Positions 17,480-23,723 of a DNA stretch of 25,680 bases are shown here, in pieces; position 1 is the stretch's first letter; every line of letters starts with the position of its first letter. This DNA is from Fidelibacterota bacterium (GTDB lineage Bacteria; Fidelibacterota; UBA2242). Under the pieces are notes generated by a model. That model was not told the origin of the DNA and did no database searches. It saw only the letters and a list, made by a program, of their open reading frames with translations. Where the stretch lies: NCBI GenBank assembly GCA_023229045.1, contig JALOAB010000010.1, forward strand, positions 1-25,680. The letters run 5' to 3'. Made by a program: the position numbers and the translations under genes.

Positions 17480-18200
17480 GTTCTCCTGTCTTTTTCTTTT
17501 TGGTCAACCATATCTCGCCGAAAGTATCTTTCTGGGAAACATGTATTTCCATTGTTTTAATCATCTCCAGAATTGCCAGAAAAGTCACGACGACTTCGAT
17601 TCGATCAGTTAGTTTGGTGGCTATTTCGGCAAATCTAAGCCGGGTTCGCTTGGCAAAACAGTCCCGCAGAAATAAGATCTGCTGGCGGACACTGACTTTC
17701 AGGGCTTCGATTCCGATTGGTTTTACTTTTGGCAATTTATCGAGTATCTTCTGAAAGGTCAATCCGAGATCAATTAAAGTCACATCGCTCAGGAATAGTT
17801 CGGGATCGTAATTGCGGATTTCCGCGGCCAGGTTGACCGGATAATAGCTTGTTTGCTTTTCCTCGAGCTGTTTTAACTGCTCGCTGACTTCTTTATACTT
17901 CTGGTATTCGATCAGCATTTGAACCAGTTCGGTACGCGGATCCTCGATATCTTCTAATTTCTCGGTTTCGTGTCGCGGCAGAAGCATCTGTACCTTGATG
18001 CGCATCAGAAGAGCCGCCATCAGGATAAATTCACCGGCTACCTGCAAATTCATGCTCTGCATAAGCCGGATGTAATCGAGATATTCGTGAGTGATATGAG
18101 AAATTGGAATATCATAGATATTGATTTCATCTCTCTTGATGAAAAACAGGAGCAGATCGAGCGGACCTTCATAAACATTGAGTTTTACGTTGTAACTCAT
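17460..18200 (-). CDS. scpA: Segregation and condensation protein A (kleisin)
   Basis: A 246-residue kleisin that bridges the SMC dimer and recruits ScpB. The N terminus YNVKLNVYEGPLDLLLFFIKRDEINIYDIPI is the diagnostic ScpA signature. FILMAALLMRIKVQMLLPR follows, and the C-terminal winged helix lies around RLRFAEIATKLTDRIEVVVTFLAILEMI. No clear Shine-Dalgarno sequence is seen before the ATG at 18198-18200. The gap of 63 bp to trpS contains no obvious terminator. The gene overlaps scpB by 20 bp, indicating stoichiometric co-translation of the two partners. Confidence 0.95.
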   Translation of the reverse strand: MSYNVKLNVYEGPLDLLLFFIKRDEINIYDIPISHITHEYLDYIRLMQSMNLQVAGEFILMAALLMRIKVQMLLPRHETEKLEDIEDPRTELVQMLIEYQKYKEVSEQLKQLEEKQTSYYPVNLAAEIRNYDPELFLSDVTLIDLGLTFQKILDKLPKVKPIGIEALKVSVRQQILFLRDCFAKRTRLRFAEIATKLTDRIEVVVTFLAILEMIKTMEIHVSQKDTFGEIWLTKKKKTGEHVIANA

Positions 18201-18263
18201 GAATTTGATTGAAATGCTGTAGTTTGAATCCGGTTAATCATTCTATAAAATGGAGAATATCCA

Positions 18264-19253
18264 CTATCCTAATTTCATTTTCTCACGAACATCCGTCATC
18301 GTACTCTGAGCAACCGTGCGCGCCCGTTTTTCACCATCGATAATGATGTCTAAAACTTCCGATTGATGAGAAGCATAATACATCCGACGATTACGGTAAG
18401 GTTCGATGACTTTATAAATAGCTTCACCACATTTCATTTTGCATTCAACACAACCGAGGGCGCCGCTGGTACAACCGCTATAAATCTCAGGGCATTGTTC
18501 GGCATTGAATTTTTTATGATAGGTATAAACCAGACAAATTTCCGGTCGACCGGGATCCCCGCGTCTGATTTTCTGCGGGTCGGTGACGGCTTTTTTTATC
18601 TTGGCTTTAATATCATCTGGCGAATCAGCCAGCAAAATCGTATTGCCAACCGATTTACTCATCTTATTGCCATCCAGACCGGGCAGGCGTGCAAAACTGG
18701 TCAGTTTCGCCTCCGGGATGGGAAAGACTTTGCCCCAGGTTTGATTGAATTTGCGGGCAATTTCACGGGTGATTTCGACGTGCGGCACCTGATCTTCGCC
18801 AACGGGAACGACATTGCCCTTATAAAGTAAAATATCGGCGGCTTGCAATACCGGATAACCAAGGTGACCGAAAACCAGAGTACCGATATTCAGATCACGC
18901 ACTTGTTCTTTGAGAGTTGGATTACGCTCCAGGCGCGCGGTCGTTATCAACATCCCGAAAATCAAACATAATTCAGAATGCTCTTTGATCTGACTTTGAC
19001 GGAAAATAGGACTGCGTTGTGGATCGATGCCAACCGCCAGCCAGTCGCAGACCATTTCGATCGTATTGGTAAACAATTCACTCGTATCCAGATTAGTCGT
19101 GAGCGCGTGATAATCCGCTATCAGGTGATAATTTTCGTATTCCTGCTGTAATTTTACCCAATTTTCCAGCGCTCCGACGTAATTTCCCAAATGCATTTTT
19201 CCGGTTGGGCGCATGCCACTCAGAATTCTACCTTTAACTTTGCGTTTTTCCAT
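18264..19253 (-). CDS. trpS: Tryptophanyl-tRNA synthetase with Fe-S-type cysteine motif
   Basis: Class I synthetase charging tRNA-Trp; 329 residues, the normal length. The HIGH-type motif is TGKMHLGNY (17-25) and the KMSKS motif is exactly KMSKS (197-201). In the C-terminal anticodon-binding region, Cys240, Cys261, Cys268 and Cys271 form C-x20-C-x6-C-x2-C, with GCVECK at the end. Thermotoga maritima TrpRS uses an almost identical arrangement (C-x22-C-x6-C-x2-C) to hold a [4Fe-4S] cluster near the anticodon, so the same is inferred here. This points to an anaerobic lifestyle. GAGGA lies just upstream of the ATG, 7 bp after the HNH gene stop. Confidence 0.96.
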   Translation of the reverse strand: MEKRKVKGRILSGMRPTGKMHLGNYVGALENWVKLQQEYENYHLIADYHALTTNLDTSELFTNTIEMVCDWLAVGIDPQRSPIFRQSQIKEHSELCLIFGMLITTARLERNPTLKEQVRDLNIGTLVFGHLGYPVLQAADILLYKGNVVPVGEDQVPHVEITREIARKFNQTWGKVFPIPEAKLTSFARLPGLDGNKMSKSVGNTILLADSPDDIKAKIKKAVTDPQKIRRGDPGRPEICLVYTYHKKFNAEQCPEIYSGCTSGALGCVECKMKCGEAIYKVIEPYRNRRMYYASHQSEVLDIIIDGEKRARTVAQSTMTDVREKMKLG

Positions 19254-19260
19254 TTTTCCT

Positions 19261-19785
19261 CTAATCTAAAAATAAATACGGCCGCCATTCATTGATTGGT
19301 GATTCGGCAAACCTTTGTAATGTATGAATCTTATGTGGTTTTATCGGTTTATTGCGTAAAACCATGCCCGATTCGACCAGATTACGATTTCCTTTTTTAT
19401 TATTACAAGCGATGCAGGCTGTAACCAGATTCGTCCAGGAATCCGGCCCGCCATGCACCTTTGGAACTATATGATCGATTGTCAACGGCACATTCTGAGC
19501 TCCGCAATATTGACAGGTAAAATTATCCCGACGGAAAATATTGGGTTTGTTCAGTACGGCCTCCCAGCGACCGACCTTTACATATTTGTGAATTCGAATC
19601 ACCGAAGGTATCTCAAAATGTTCGCAGACAGTCCTGAGAACCTGGTGATCGAATGACTTAACCAGCGTTGCCTTTTCCTCCAGAATAAGCACAATCGCAC
19701 GCTTGACATCACAAATATGCAATGGCTCATAAGTCTGGTTCAGAACCAGGACATTGCGTTTGATGATGTTAATTCGTGCTTCCAT
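19261..19785 (-). CDS. HNH endonuclease-domain protein (standalone)
   Basis: A 174-residue protein. The N-terminal half (VLVLNQTYEPLHICDVKRAIVLIL) is the conserved lead-in seen in chromosomal HNH proteins of this type. The C-terminal half holds the HNH fold: Cys91 and Cys94 (TCQYCG), the catalytic LTIDHIVPKVHGG (Asp104-His105), and Cys124 and Cys127 (ACIACNNKKGNR). The paired CxxC motifs bind structural zinc, and the DH plus distal N/H give the beta-beta-alpha-metal nuclease site. Such genes are widespread single-copy members of bacterial chromosomes with no restriction or phage partner, and none is present here. The biological substrate is not known. The stop is 7 bp before trpS, so the two are probably co-transcribed. 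Confidence 0.88.
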   Translation of the reverse strand: MEARINIIKRNVLVLNQTYEPLHICDVKRAIVLILEEKATLVKSFDHQVLRTVCEHFEIPSVIRIHKYVKVGRWEAVLNKPNIFRRDNFTCQYCGAQNVPLTIDHIVPKVHGGPDSWTNLVTACIACNNKKGNRNLVESGMVLRNKPIKPHKIHTLQRFAESPINEWRPYLFLD

Positions 19786-19810
19786 ATTTGCCTATCGGAT
19801 AACTTAATGC

Positions 19811-19854
19811 TCACTTTCCGGAAAACCTCGCTTGTCAGAAAGTGATCCGGAAAG
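19811..19854 (-). promoter_or_regulatory. Overlapping alternative inverted repeats upstream of the HNH gene
   Basis: Two mutually exclusive perfect 8-bp stems share bases. TCACTTTC (19811-19818) pairs with GAAAGTGA (19838-19845), and CTTTCCGG (19814-19821) pairs with CCGGAAAG (19847-19854). They lie about 26-70 bases upstream of the HNH start. They could be an attenuator or operator, or simply decayed repeat sequence. No other gene is seen in 19786-19999. Confidence 0.3.
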
Positions 19855-19999
19855 AACAGTTGGCGCTATTAAACAAATTTTTCCGGCTGAGATCTCCAGT
19901 TCGGTAGCTTTACAAAGCGGTGAAATTTATACTGCGAGTGACATATAGACAAGGCAAAATGGAAAGTTCCAACCGACTTATAATTGGTCTAATCATTCT

Positions 20000-20464
20000 T
20001 TACATTATCATTCGAATGAAGTTTTCTTCCATTCTTAATTGCATAGATTCGAAACTTTCAATCTTTAACGTATGCTCGAAACAACCTTTGCGTAAACAAC
20101 CGATGATCTGCCCTTCGCCCGGCAATTCCATCGCAAAAGTAGGAGCTGAACAACTCCGACAAAGATCCTTTTCATGCCGCAGGGAAATACCACAGTGAGG
20201 GCAGACGAAATCGACCACTTCACCCTTCGGCACTTCGATTTCTGAAATATTTTCGTAGCTCCCGAATTCGGGATCCAGATATATCATACCCTCTTTTCCC
20301 TTCCAGAGGATTTTTACGGCAATGGCTTTCAGTCCGTTAATTTTGACGTTTTCCGACATCAGATTACAGCCATTAGCACAATGGGCATTCTGAATGTCGA
20401 CAATCTGGGGCGGATGGAACAGGGTCGTGTTGGCTAAATCGACATCATTTAATCGTTTTCCCAT
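20000..20464 (-). CDS. Zinc-ribbon protein of unknown function
   Basis: A 154-residue soluble protein with eight cysteines in pairs: Cys29/Cys33 (HCANGC), Cys88/Cys91 (CPHC), Cys102/Cys105 (CRSC) and Cys123/Cys128. CPHCG with LCRSCSAP forms a plausible zinc ribbon, and the other pairs may bind a second zinc. Between them is a beta-rich stretch (AIAVKILWKGKEGMIYLDPEFGSY). The ATG at 20462-20464 is chosen because AAGGA lies about seven bases upstream; the frame extends to a TTG at 20488 without support. I do not recognise a characterised family. It is the first gene upstream of the HNH-trpS pair, with a 214-bp gap, so it is probably independent. No DNA-binding or catalytic motif is evident. Confidence 0.75.
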   Translation of the reverse strand: MGKRLNDVDLANTTLFHPPQIVDIQNAHCANGCNLMSENVKINGLKAIAVKILWKGKEGMIYLDPEFGSYENISEIEVPKGEVVDFVCPHCGISLRHEKDLCRSCSAPTFAMELPGEGQIIGCLRKGCFEHTLKIESFESMQLRMEENFIRMIM

Positions 20465-20712
20465 GGTAAGTCCTTTTTTAATTATCAAATATACCTGCCA
20501 AAATTAATCAATATTTTAATAAATGCCCATAATCAATGTGGAAATAATTAATATTTTTTAGTGAATAATTCTTTCCTTTATTTTTTTAATACTAACAGAC
20601 GAAATTAGAATTATATTATCTACAAGATAACCGATTGATGTCAGTTTATATTGTAAAATTCGCGAATTGATTTAAATTACACCTGTATTTTTTTATCGGG
20701 GATTGGATTATT
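20465..20712. other. AT-rich divergent intergenic region
   Basis: A very AT-rich 248-bp stretch between the minus-strand zinc-ribbon gene and the plus-strand small ORF. It must carry the promoter of the zinc-ribbon gene. No unambiguous -35/-10 pair, repeat or RNA gene stands out. Confidence 0.5.
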
Positions 20713-20901
20713 ATGAAAATGACGAGAGAAGAACGGCTTATTTTTTGGTTTATTGTCGCAGTAATCATTGTGATCATGCTCTTTTTGGCGTTTGAAAATT
20801 TGTGGCTCTCGAAAAAGCCTCCCGAAATCCCCGAATTACGTATGATATTTTCTCACATATACGCATGTGTTGAGAATGTCACTTCATATTATCAATCCTG
20901 A
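20713..20901 (+). CDS. Possible small single-pass membrane protein
   Basis: A 62-residue reading frame starting MKMTREERLIFWFIVAVIIV. A charged N terminus is followed by one strong transmembrane helix (about residues 10-28) and a short polar tail with one cysteine. Such a layout is plausible for a real membrane peptide and unlikely for random AT-rich DNA. A purine-rich GGGGA lies some 13 bases before the ATG, which is distant for a ribosome-binding site. It is alone on the plus strand in a largely minus-strand region. No family is recognised. A weak hairpin (20910-20927) follows the stop. It may equally be a chance frame. Confidence 0.45.
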   Translation: MKMTREERLIFWFIVAVIIVIMLFLAFENLWLSKKPPEIPELRMIFSHIYACVENVTSYYQS

Positions 20902-20909
20902 CAGATAGT

Positions 20910-20927
20910 GCGGTTTTTTAAAACTGC
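20910..20927 (+). terminator. Weak terminator-like hairpin after the small ORF
   Basis: GCGGTTTT (20910-20917) can pair with AAAACTGC (20920-20927) with one G-T wobble, followed after a few bases by TCTTTTTCTT. The loop is very tight and the T run is not immediate, so this is tentative. Confidence 0.3.
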
Positions 20928-21015
20928 TTGGATGTCTTTTTCTTAAAAAATCCGGTCGGGAAGCTTGTTATTGTGGAGTTGGCAGGACACTTTCCGCTTA
21001 AATGGCTTCCTGTAT

Positions 21016-21039
21016 AAAAAAACAGGCTCGAAAGCCTGT
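21016..21039 (-). terminator. Duplicated tRNA terminator, copy 1
   Basis: Minus-strand ACAGGCT-TTCG-AGCCTGT hairpin followed by a T run, identical to the terminator behind tRNA-Ala and displaced by two repeat periods. It would act as a backup stop. Confidence 0.65.
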
Positions 21040-21174
21040 CCTACGTTTTGCTTGGTGGAACTGGTCGGGATCTTCCGTAGGTCACGTAGGACTCCTTTGG
21101 AGAACTCCTCTGGAGGAACCGGCGGCCTTTCCGATTGTCATCAGGATACTTTCCGCTTAAATATCTTCCTGTAT

Positions 21175-21198
21175 AAAAAAACAGGCTCGAAAGCCTGT
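21175..21198 (-). terminator. Duplicated tRNA terminator, copy 2
   Basis: The same perfect 7-bp stem with TTCG tetraloop and T run on the minus strand, one 159-base period downstream of the primary tRNA terminator. Confidence 0.65.
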
Positions 21199-21333
21199 CC
21201 TACGTTTTGCTTGGTGGAGCTGGTCGGGATCTTCCGTAGGTCACGTAGGACTCCTTTGGAGAACTCCTCTGGAGGAACCGGCGGCCTTTCCGATTGTCAT
21301 CAGGATACTTTCCACTTAAATATCTTGCTGTAT

Positions 21334-21357
21334 AAAAAAACAGGCTCGAAAGCCTGT
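21334..21357 (-). terminator. Intrinsic terminator of tRNA-Ala
   Basis: Minus-strand hairpin ACAGGCT-TTCG-AGCCTGT with a stable UUCG tetraloop and seven consecutive T at the 3' side. It starts 16 bases after the tRNA end. The sequence fits a strong Rho-independent terminator. Confidence 0.9.
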
Positions 21358-21373
21358 CCTACGTTTTGCTTAG

Positions 21374-21446
21374 TGGAGCTGGTCGGGATCGAACCGGCGG
21401 CCTCTTGAATGCCATTCAAGCGCTCTCCCAGCTGAGCTACAGCCCC
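21374..21446 (-). tRNA. tRNA-Ala (anticodon GGC)
   Basis: A 73-base gene on the minus strand. The acceptor stem GGGGCTG pairs with CAGCTCC (one G-U), with discriminator A; CCA is not encoded (CTA follows). The D arm is GCTC-AGCTGGGA-GAGC. The anticodon stem is CTTGA/TCAAG with loop ATGGCAT, giving anticodon GGC, which reads GCC/GCU alanine codons. The T loop is TTCGATC. The T stem GCCGG/CCGAC has one C-A mismatch at positions 50-64, where a T would restore pairing. The G-U at the third acceptor pair is the alanine identity element location (3-70). Flanked by its own promoter and terminator. Confidence 0.96.
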
Positions 21447-21466
21447 ATGGTTTTAAAAAGCGTACA

Positions 21467-21495
21467 AAATTACAATTAATTGAGCGCTTATGCAA
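21467..21495 (-). promoter_or_regulatory. Promoter of tRNA-Ala
   Basis: TTGCAT (21495-21490) and TAATTT (21472-21467) on the minus strand are separated by 17 bases. They sit 20 bases ahead of the tRNA and just past the stop codon of the upstream gene. Confidence 0.6.
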
Positions 21496-21501
21496 GCTCG
21501 G

Positions 21502-22623
21502 TTAATCGCCCGCCGGTGTGATTTTAAAACCTTTCGCACTCATCCGCCGCTGAAAATCGTCCAACTTTTTACGAATCGCCGGATTATCTTCGATACTCTC
21601 ATCCAGGCCAATTAATTCATAGTCTAACGGATTCTGAATCTGGCTTTTTTTCCGGGATAGTTCCTTATTGGTATTTTCCAAATCCCGAATAATTTTGAGC
21701 TGGTTGGGTTTGTCGGCATAGAATTCATCGATGCTCTTATCACCGGCATTCAGTTTGAAAGATCTTAAACGATTATCGGAATACGTCAATTGAGTATTGA
21801 TATTGGAAATATCCTGAAGCGGTTTTTTAGTTTGATCTATTTCGGCTTTGATAACGCCGATATATTTGCCAATCGTACCGCATCGGGCAATATACCGGTC
21901 GCCCTGAATCTCCAGACTGCGTGAATAGCGATACGATCCGGCTAACAGGATGAAATCGATTTTCTCTTTTATAGCACTGAGTTTATTTTCATCACTGGCG
22001 TTGAGTGCCGCCAGAACAATTATATAATTTGCATTTTTCCTCACGGTCGGCAGGTATTTTTCGAGACTGCTGATAGGATCGGCGATCGGTATGTCACGAT
22101 ACTTCTCATTCCAGGCGGAGGTAATCCCGATCACTCCGACTTTTTTATTTCCCATTTTTAATATTTTATACGGTTCAAAAACGGGCTTGCCGGTGACACT
22201 ATCGATGACATTGGCGGAAATAAACGGGAAACTGGCTTTTGATTGCAATTCTTTAATGAAATCCAGACCAAGCGCAAAATCACGCCCGCCGACATTATAA
22301 GCCTGATATTTCAGATCATTATAAATATCTATAATCAGCCAGGCGGTTTCCTGTCGCAACTCGATCTCGCCCGGCGCGATATTGTCCTTATCGAATAACA
22401 GGTTACCGGCGTCCAATGTCAGACTGACCGAATAATCGCTCCGGTATTTCTGAAAAATGGCAGCTCGCCTGGCCAGACCGCCAAGCCGTTGGGTTCTTCA
22501 CCCACAGGGTTCGGTTTCACCCATCACCGAACCCGAGTAGAGAATCGCAAAACGCTCTGCGGCAGTGATTTGACTCAGAGCCACGAAAAGAATTATGCCG
22601 ATCACCTCAATAAGTTTTTTCAT
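21502..22623 (-). CDS. Candidate selenoprotein: exported metallophosphatase-fold protein with Cys-Gly-Sec motif (UGA at codon 42)
   Basis: The frame from the ATG at 22621-22623 to the TAA at 21502-21504 is 374 codons with a single internal TGA (22498-22500). Residues 1-22 form a signal peptide, so the product is exported. Residues 27-52 read AILYSGSVMGETEPCG, then the TGA at 42, then RTQRLGGLAR. In UshA-like relatives I recall this segment as xEPCGC followed by GGLARR, so TGA replaces the second Cys. The fold continues with TLDAGN (69-74), GGRDF (112-116) and PFISANVID. However, the DxH, GDxxD, GNH(D/E) and GHxH metal sites of active enzymes are all altered, so hydrolysis is unlikely. AGGA precedes the ATG, which lies 8 bp after the fni stop. 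Conventional calling begins at a TTG at 22416 and loses 69 residues. Other readings are a recent nonsense mutation or a sequencing error. Confidence 0.85.
22467..22500 (-). promoter_or_regulatory. Bacterial SECIS element with the Sec UGA codon
   Basis: The UGA (22500-22498) is followed by 18 bases and then GGU. GCUUGGC (22486-22480) pairs with GCCAGGC (22473-22467) over 7 bp with one G-U, leaving the loop GGUCUG (22479-22474). The 18-base UGA-to-GGU distance and the GGUCU core are the same as in the SelB-binding hairpin of E. coli fdhF, as I know that sequence. The hairpin lies inside the coding region, as bacterial SECIS elements must. Confidence 0.85.
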
Positions 22624-22631
22624 TAGTCCTA

Positions 22632-23669
22632 TCACGTAAGTCTTTTGATTATTTCTGAGTTGGAACGGAAAGTTTTCAGGTTTTTACAGCCGGTACAGAA
22701 CATGACGTGCCGCAGAGTATCGTTATAAAGCCGTAACGTTTCGCTTAATCCCTGCGCGCCCTGTAAACACCAGTCTCTCACGAATTGCGCGGCGCCTCCG
22801 GCTAAAGCCGCTCCCAGGGCGATGGCTTTAGCGAATTTCAGACCGTTGTCGATTCCACCGGATGCAATGATTTTAAGTCCGCCAACTTTTACTGCGTCCA
22901 GCAAGGCTGACACAGTTGGAATGCCCCACTCGAAAAACTCGTTCGCCAATCGTTTCTTATAGGGTTCCGCAATCCGTTTTGCCTCAATTCGCGACCATGA
23001 TGTTCCGCCTGCTCCGGCAATATCAATCCATTCAATTCCCATTTTGAACAGGCGACGTATTACACCACCAGCAAGCCCGAATCCGACCTCCTTGACGATA
23101 ATCGGAATTGGTAGAGTATCTTTTAAAATTTCAATCGCCTTGCTGACATTGCGAAAGGACGGATCACCCTCCGGTTGCAGAGCTTCTTGCAGTGGATTGA
23201 GATGAACCGCTAAGGCATCTGCGCCAATATCATCAAGAATGGATTTTAAAATTTTGCGATCGATTCCTTCGCTTAATTGAACGGCGCCGATATTCGCGAT
23301 CAATGGAATATCGGGTGCGTTTTCGCGAGCCACAGCATAAGTTGTTATTACGGATTTATCAATTAATGCCGGTCGAATACTGCCAATCGCCAGGGCGATT
23401 CCGGCTGAGTTAGCCGCTTGCGCCAAAGCCCGGTTAAGATTTTTCCCATCGCTTTCACCGCCGCCAATCGGACAGATTATAAATGGCATCTTCAGTCGGC
23501 GTCCCAAAAATTCACTGGTTGTATCGACCTCACTGAGATTGATTTCCGGCAAGGCATTGTGAATAAAGCTAAATTGTTCAAAGCCAGCCGAAATCTGCTG
23601 ATATCGAACATCCTCGTCACAAATAATACGGAGATGATCTTTCTTGCGCTCGGTGATTTTGTGAATCAT
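22632..23669 (-). CDS. fni: Type 2 isopentenyl-diphosphate delta-isomerase
   Basis: FMN- and NADPH-dependent interconversion of IPP and DMAPP, feeding isoprenoids such as the undecaprenyl carrier used by the polysaccharide system. The 345-residue protein begins with ERKKDHLRI, the family's N-terminal motif. Other visible motifs are CPIGGGE (near 66-72), LAIGSIRPAL, HLNPLQEALQPEGDPSF with the substrate/metal-binding His and Gln, IIVKEVGFGLAGG, IDIAGAGGTSWSRIEA and the FMN phosphate site ASGGIDNGLKFAKAIALGA. No clear Shine-Dalgarno sequence precedes the ATG at 23667-23669. It follows the SDR gene by 54 bp and precedes the candidate selenoprotein gene by 8 bp, which suggests one transcript. Confidence 0.95.
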   Translation of the reverse strand: MIHKITERKKDHLRIICDEDVRYQQISAGFEQFSFIHNALPEINLSEVDTTSEFLGRRLKMPFIICPIGGGESDGKNLNRALAQAANSAGIALAIGSIRPALIDKSVITTYAVARENAPDIPLIANIGAVQLSEGIDRKILKSILDDIGADALAVHLNPLQEALQPEGDPSFRNVSKAIEILKDTLPIPIIVKEVGFGLAGGVIRRLFKMGIEWIDIAGAGGTSWSRIEAKRIAEPYKKRLANEFFEWGIPTVSALLDAVKVGGLKIIASGGIDNGLKFAKAIALGAALAGGAAQFVRDWCLQGAQGLSETLRLYNDTLRHVMFCTGCKNLKTFRSNSEIIKRLT

Positions 23670-23723
23670 TGCGGTAAATCTATCTAATCGTTATCTCAAT
23701 TCAAAACTGTATCGACACTAAAA

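Larger units (their letters stand above)
20983..21403. repeat. 159-bp tandem repeat derived from the tRNA-Ala 3' end and its terminator
   Basis: Three head-to-tail copies begin at 20983, 21142 and 21301 with an exact 159-base period. Copies 1 and 2 are nearly identical, differing at a few bases. Each copy contains, in order, CAGGA(T/C)ACTTTCC, a 7-bp terminator hairpin, CCTACGTTTTGCTT, and the complement of the acceptor/T-arm of tRNA-Ala. In copies 1 and 2 the tRNA-derived part is split by a 43-base insert (21073-21115 and 21232-21274). Copy 3 lacks the insert and runs into the intact tRNA gene. The 159-base period is a multiple of three, so a long but meaningless reading frame crosses it on the plus strand. 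This accounts for the gene-free stretch 20902-21373. Confidence 0.93.

Noticed and set aside
19261..19785. HNH gene as a homing endonuclease or restriction enzyme.
   Set aside because: No intron, intein, methyltransferase or phage gene is nearby, and it sits in a tight pair with trpS like a resident chromosomal gene.
20983..21403. CRISPR array or integrase attachment sites.
   Set aside because: The repeats are 159 bp with no unique spacers. tRNA 3' fragments resemble att sites, but no integrase or element lies between them.
20965..21408. A 147-residue plus-strand reading frame made of three repeats of about 53 residues, ending in LVELVGIEPAAS.
   Set aside because: It is an artefact of the 159-bp tandem repeat (a multiple of three) and ends antisense to the tRNA-Ala gene; this ending is a familiar product of translating tRNA antisense.
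21502..22416. A 304-residue version of the selenoprotein starting at the TTG at 22416.
   Set aside because: The TTG has no ribosome-binding site and would cut into the conserved LDAG strand. The frame continues upstream to a signal peptide through the TGA.
22498..22500. TGA read as Trp or Gly by a variant genetic code, or a simple pseudogene.
   Set aside because: TGA is used as a normal stop elsewhere in the window (for example rfbB at 6302, the polymerase at 412 and fni at 22632). The rest of the frame is intact, and a SECIS hairpin is in the right place.
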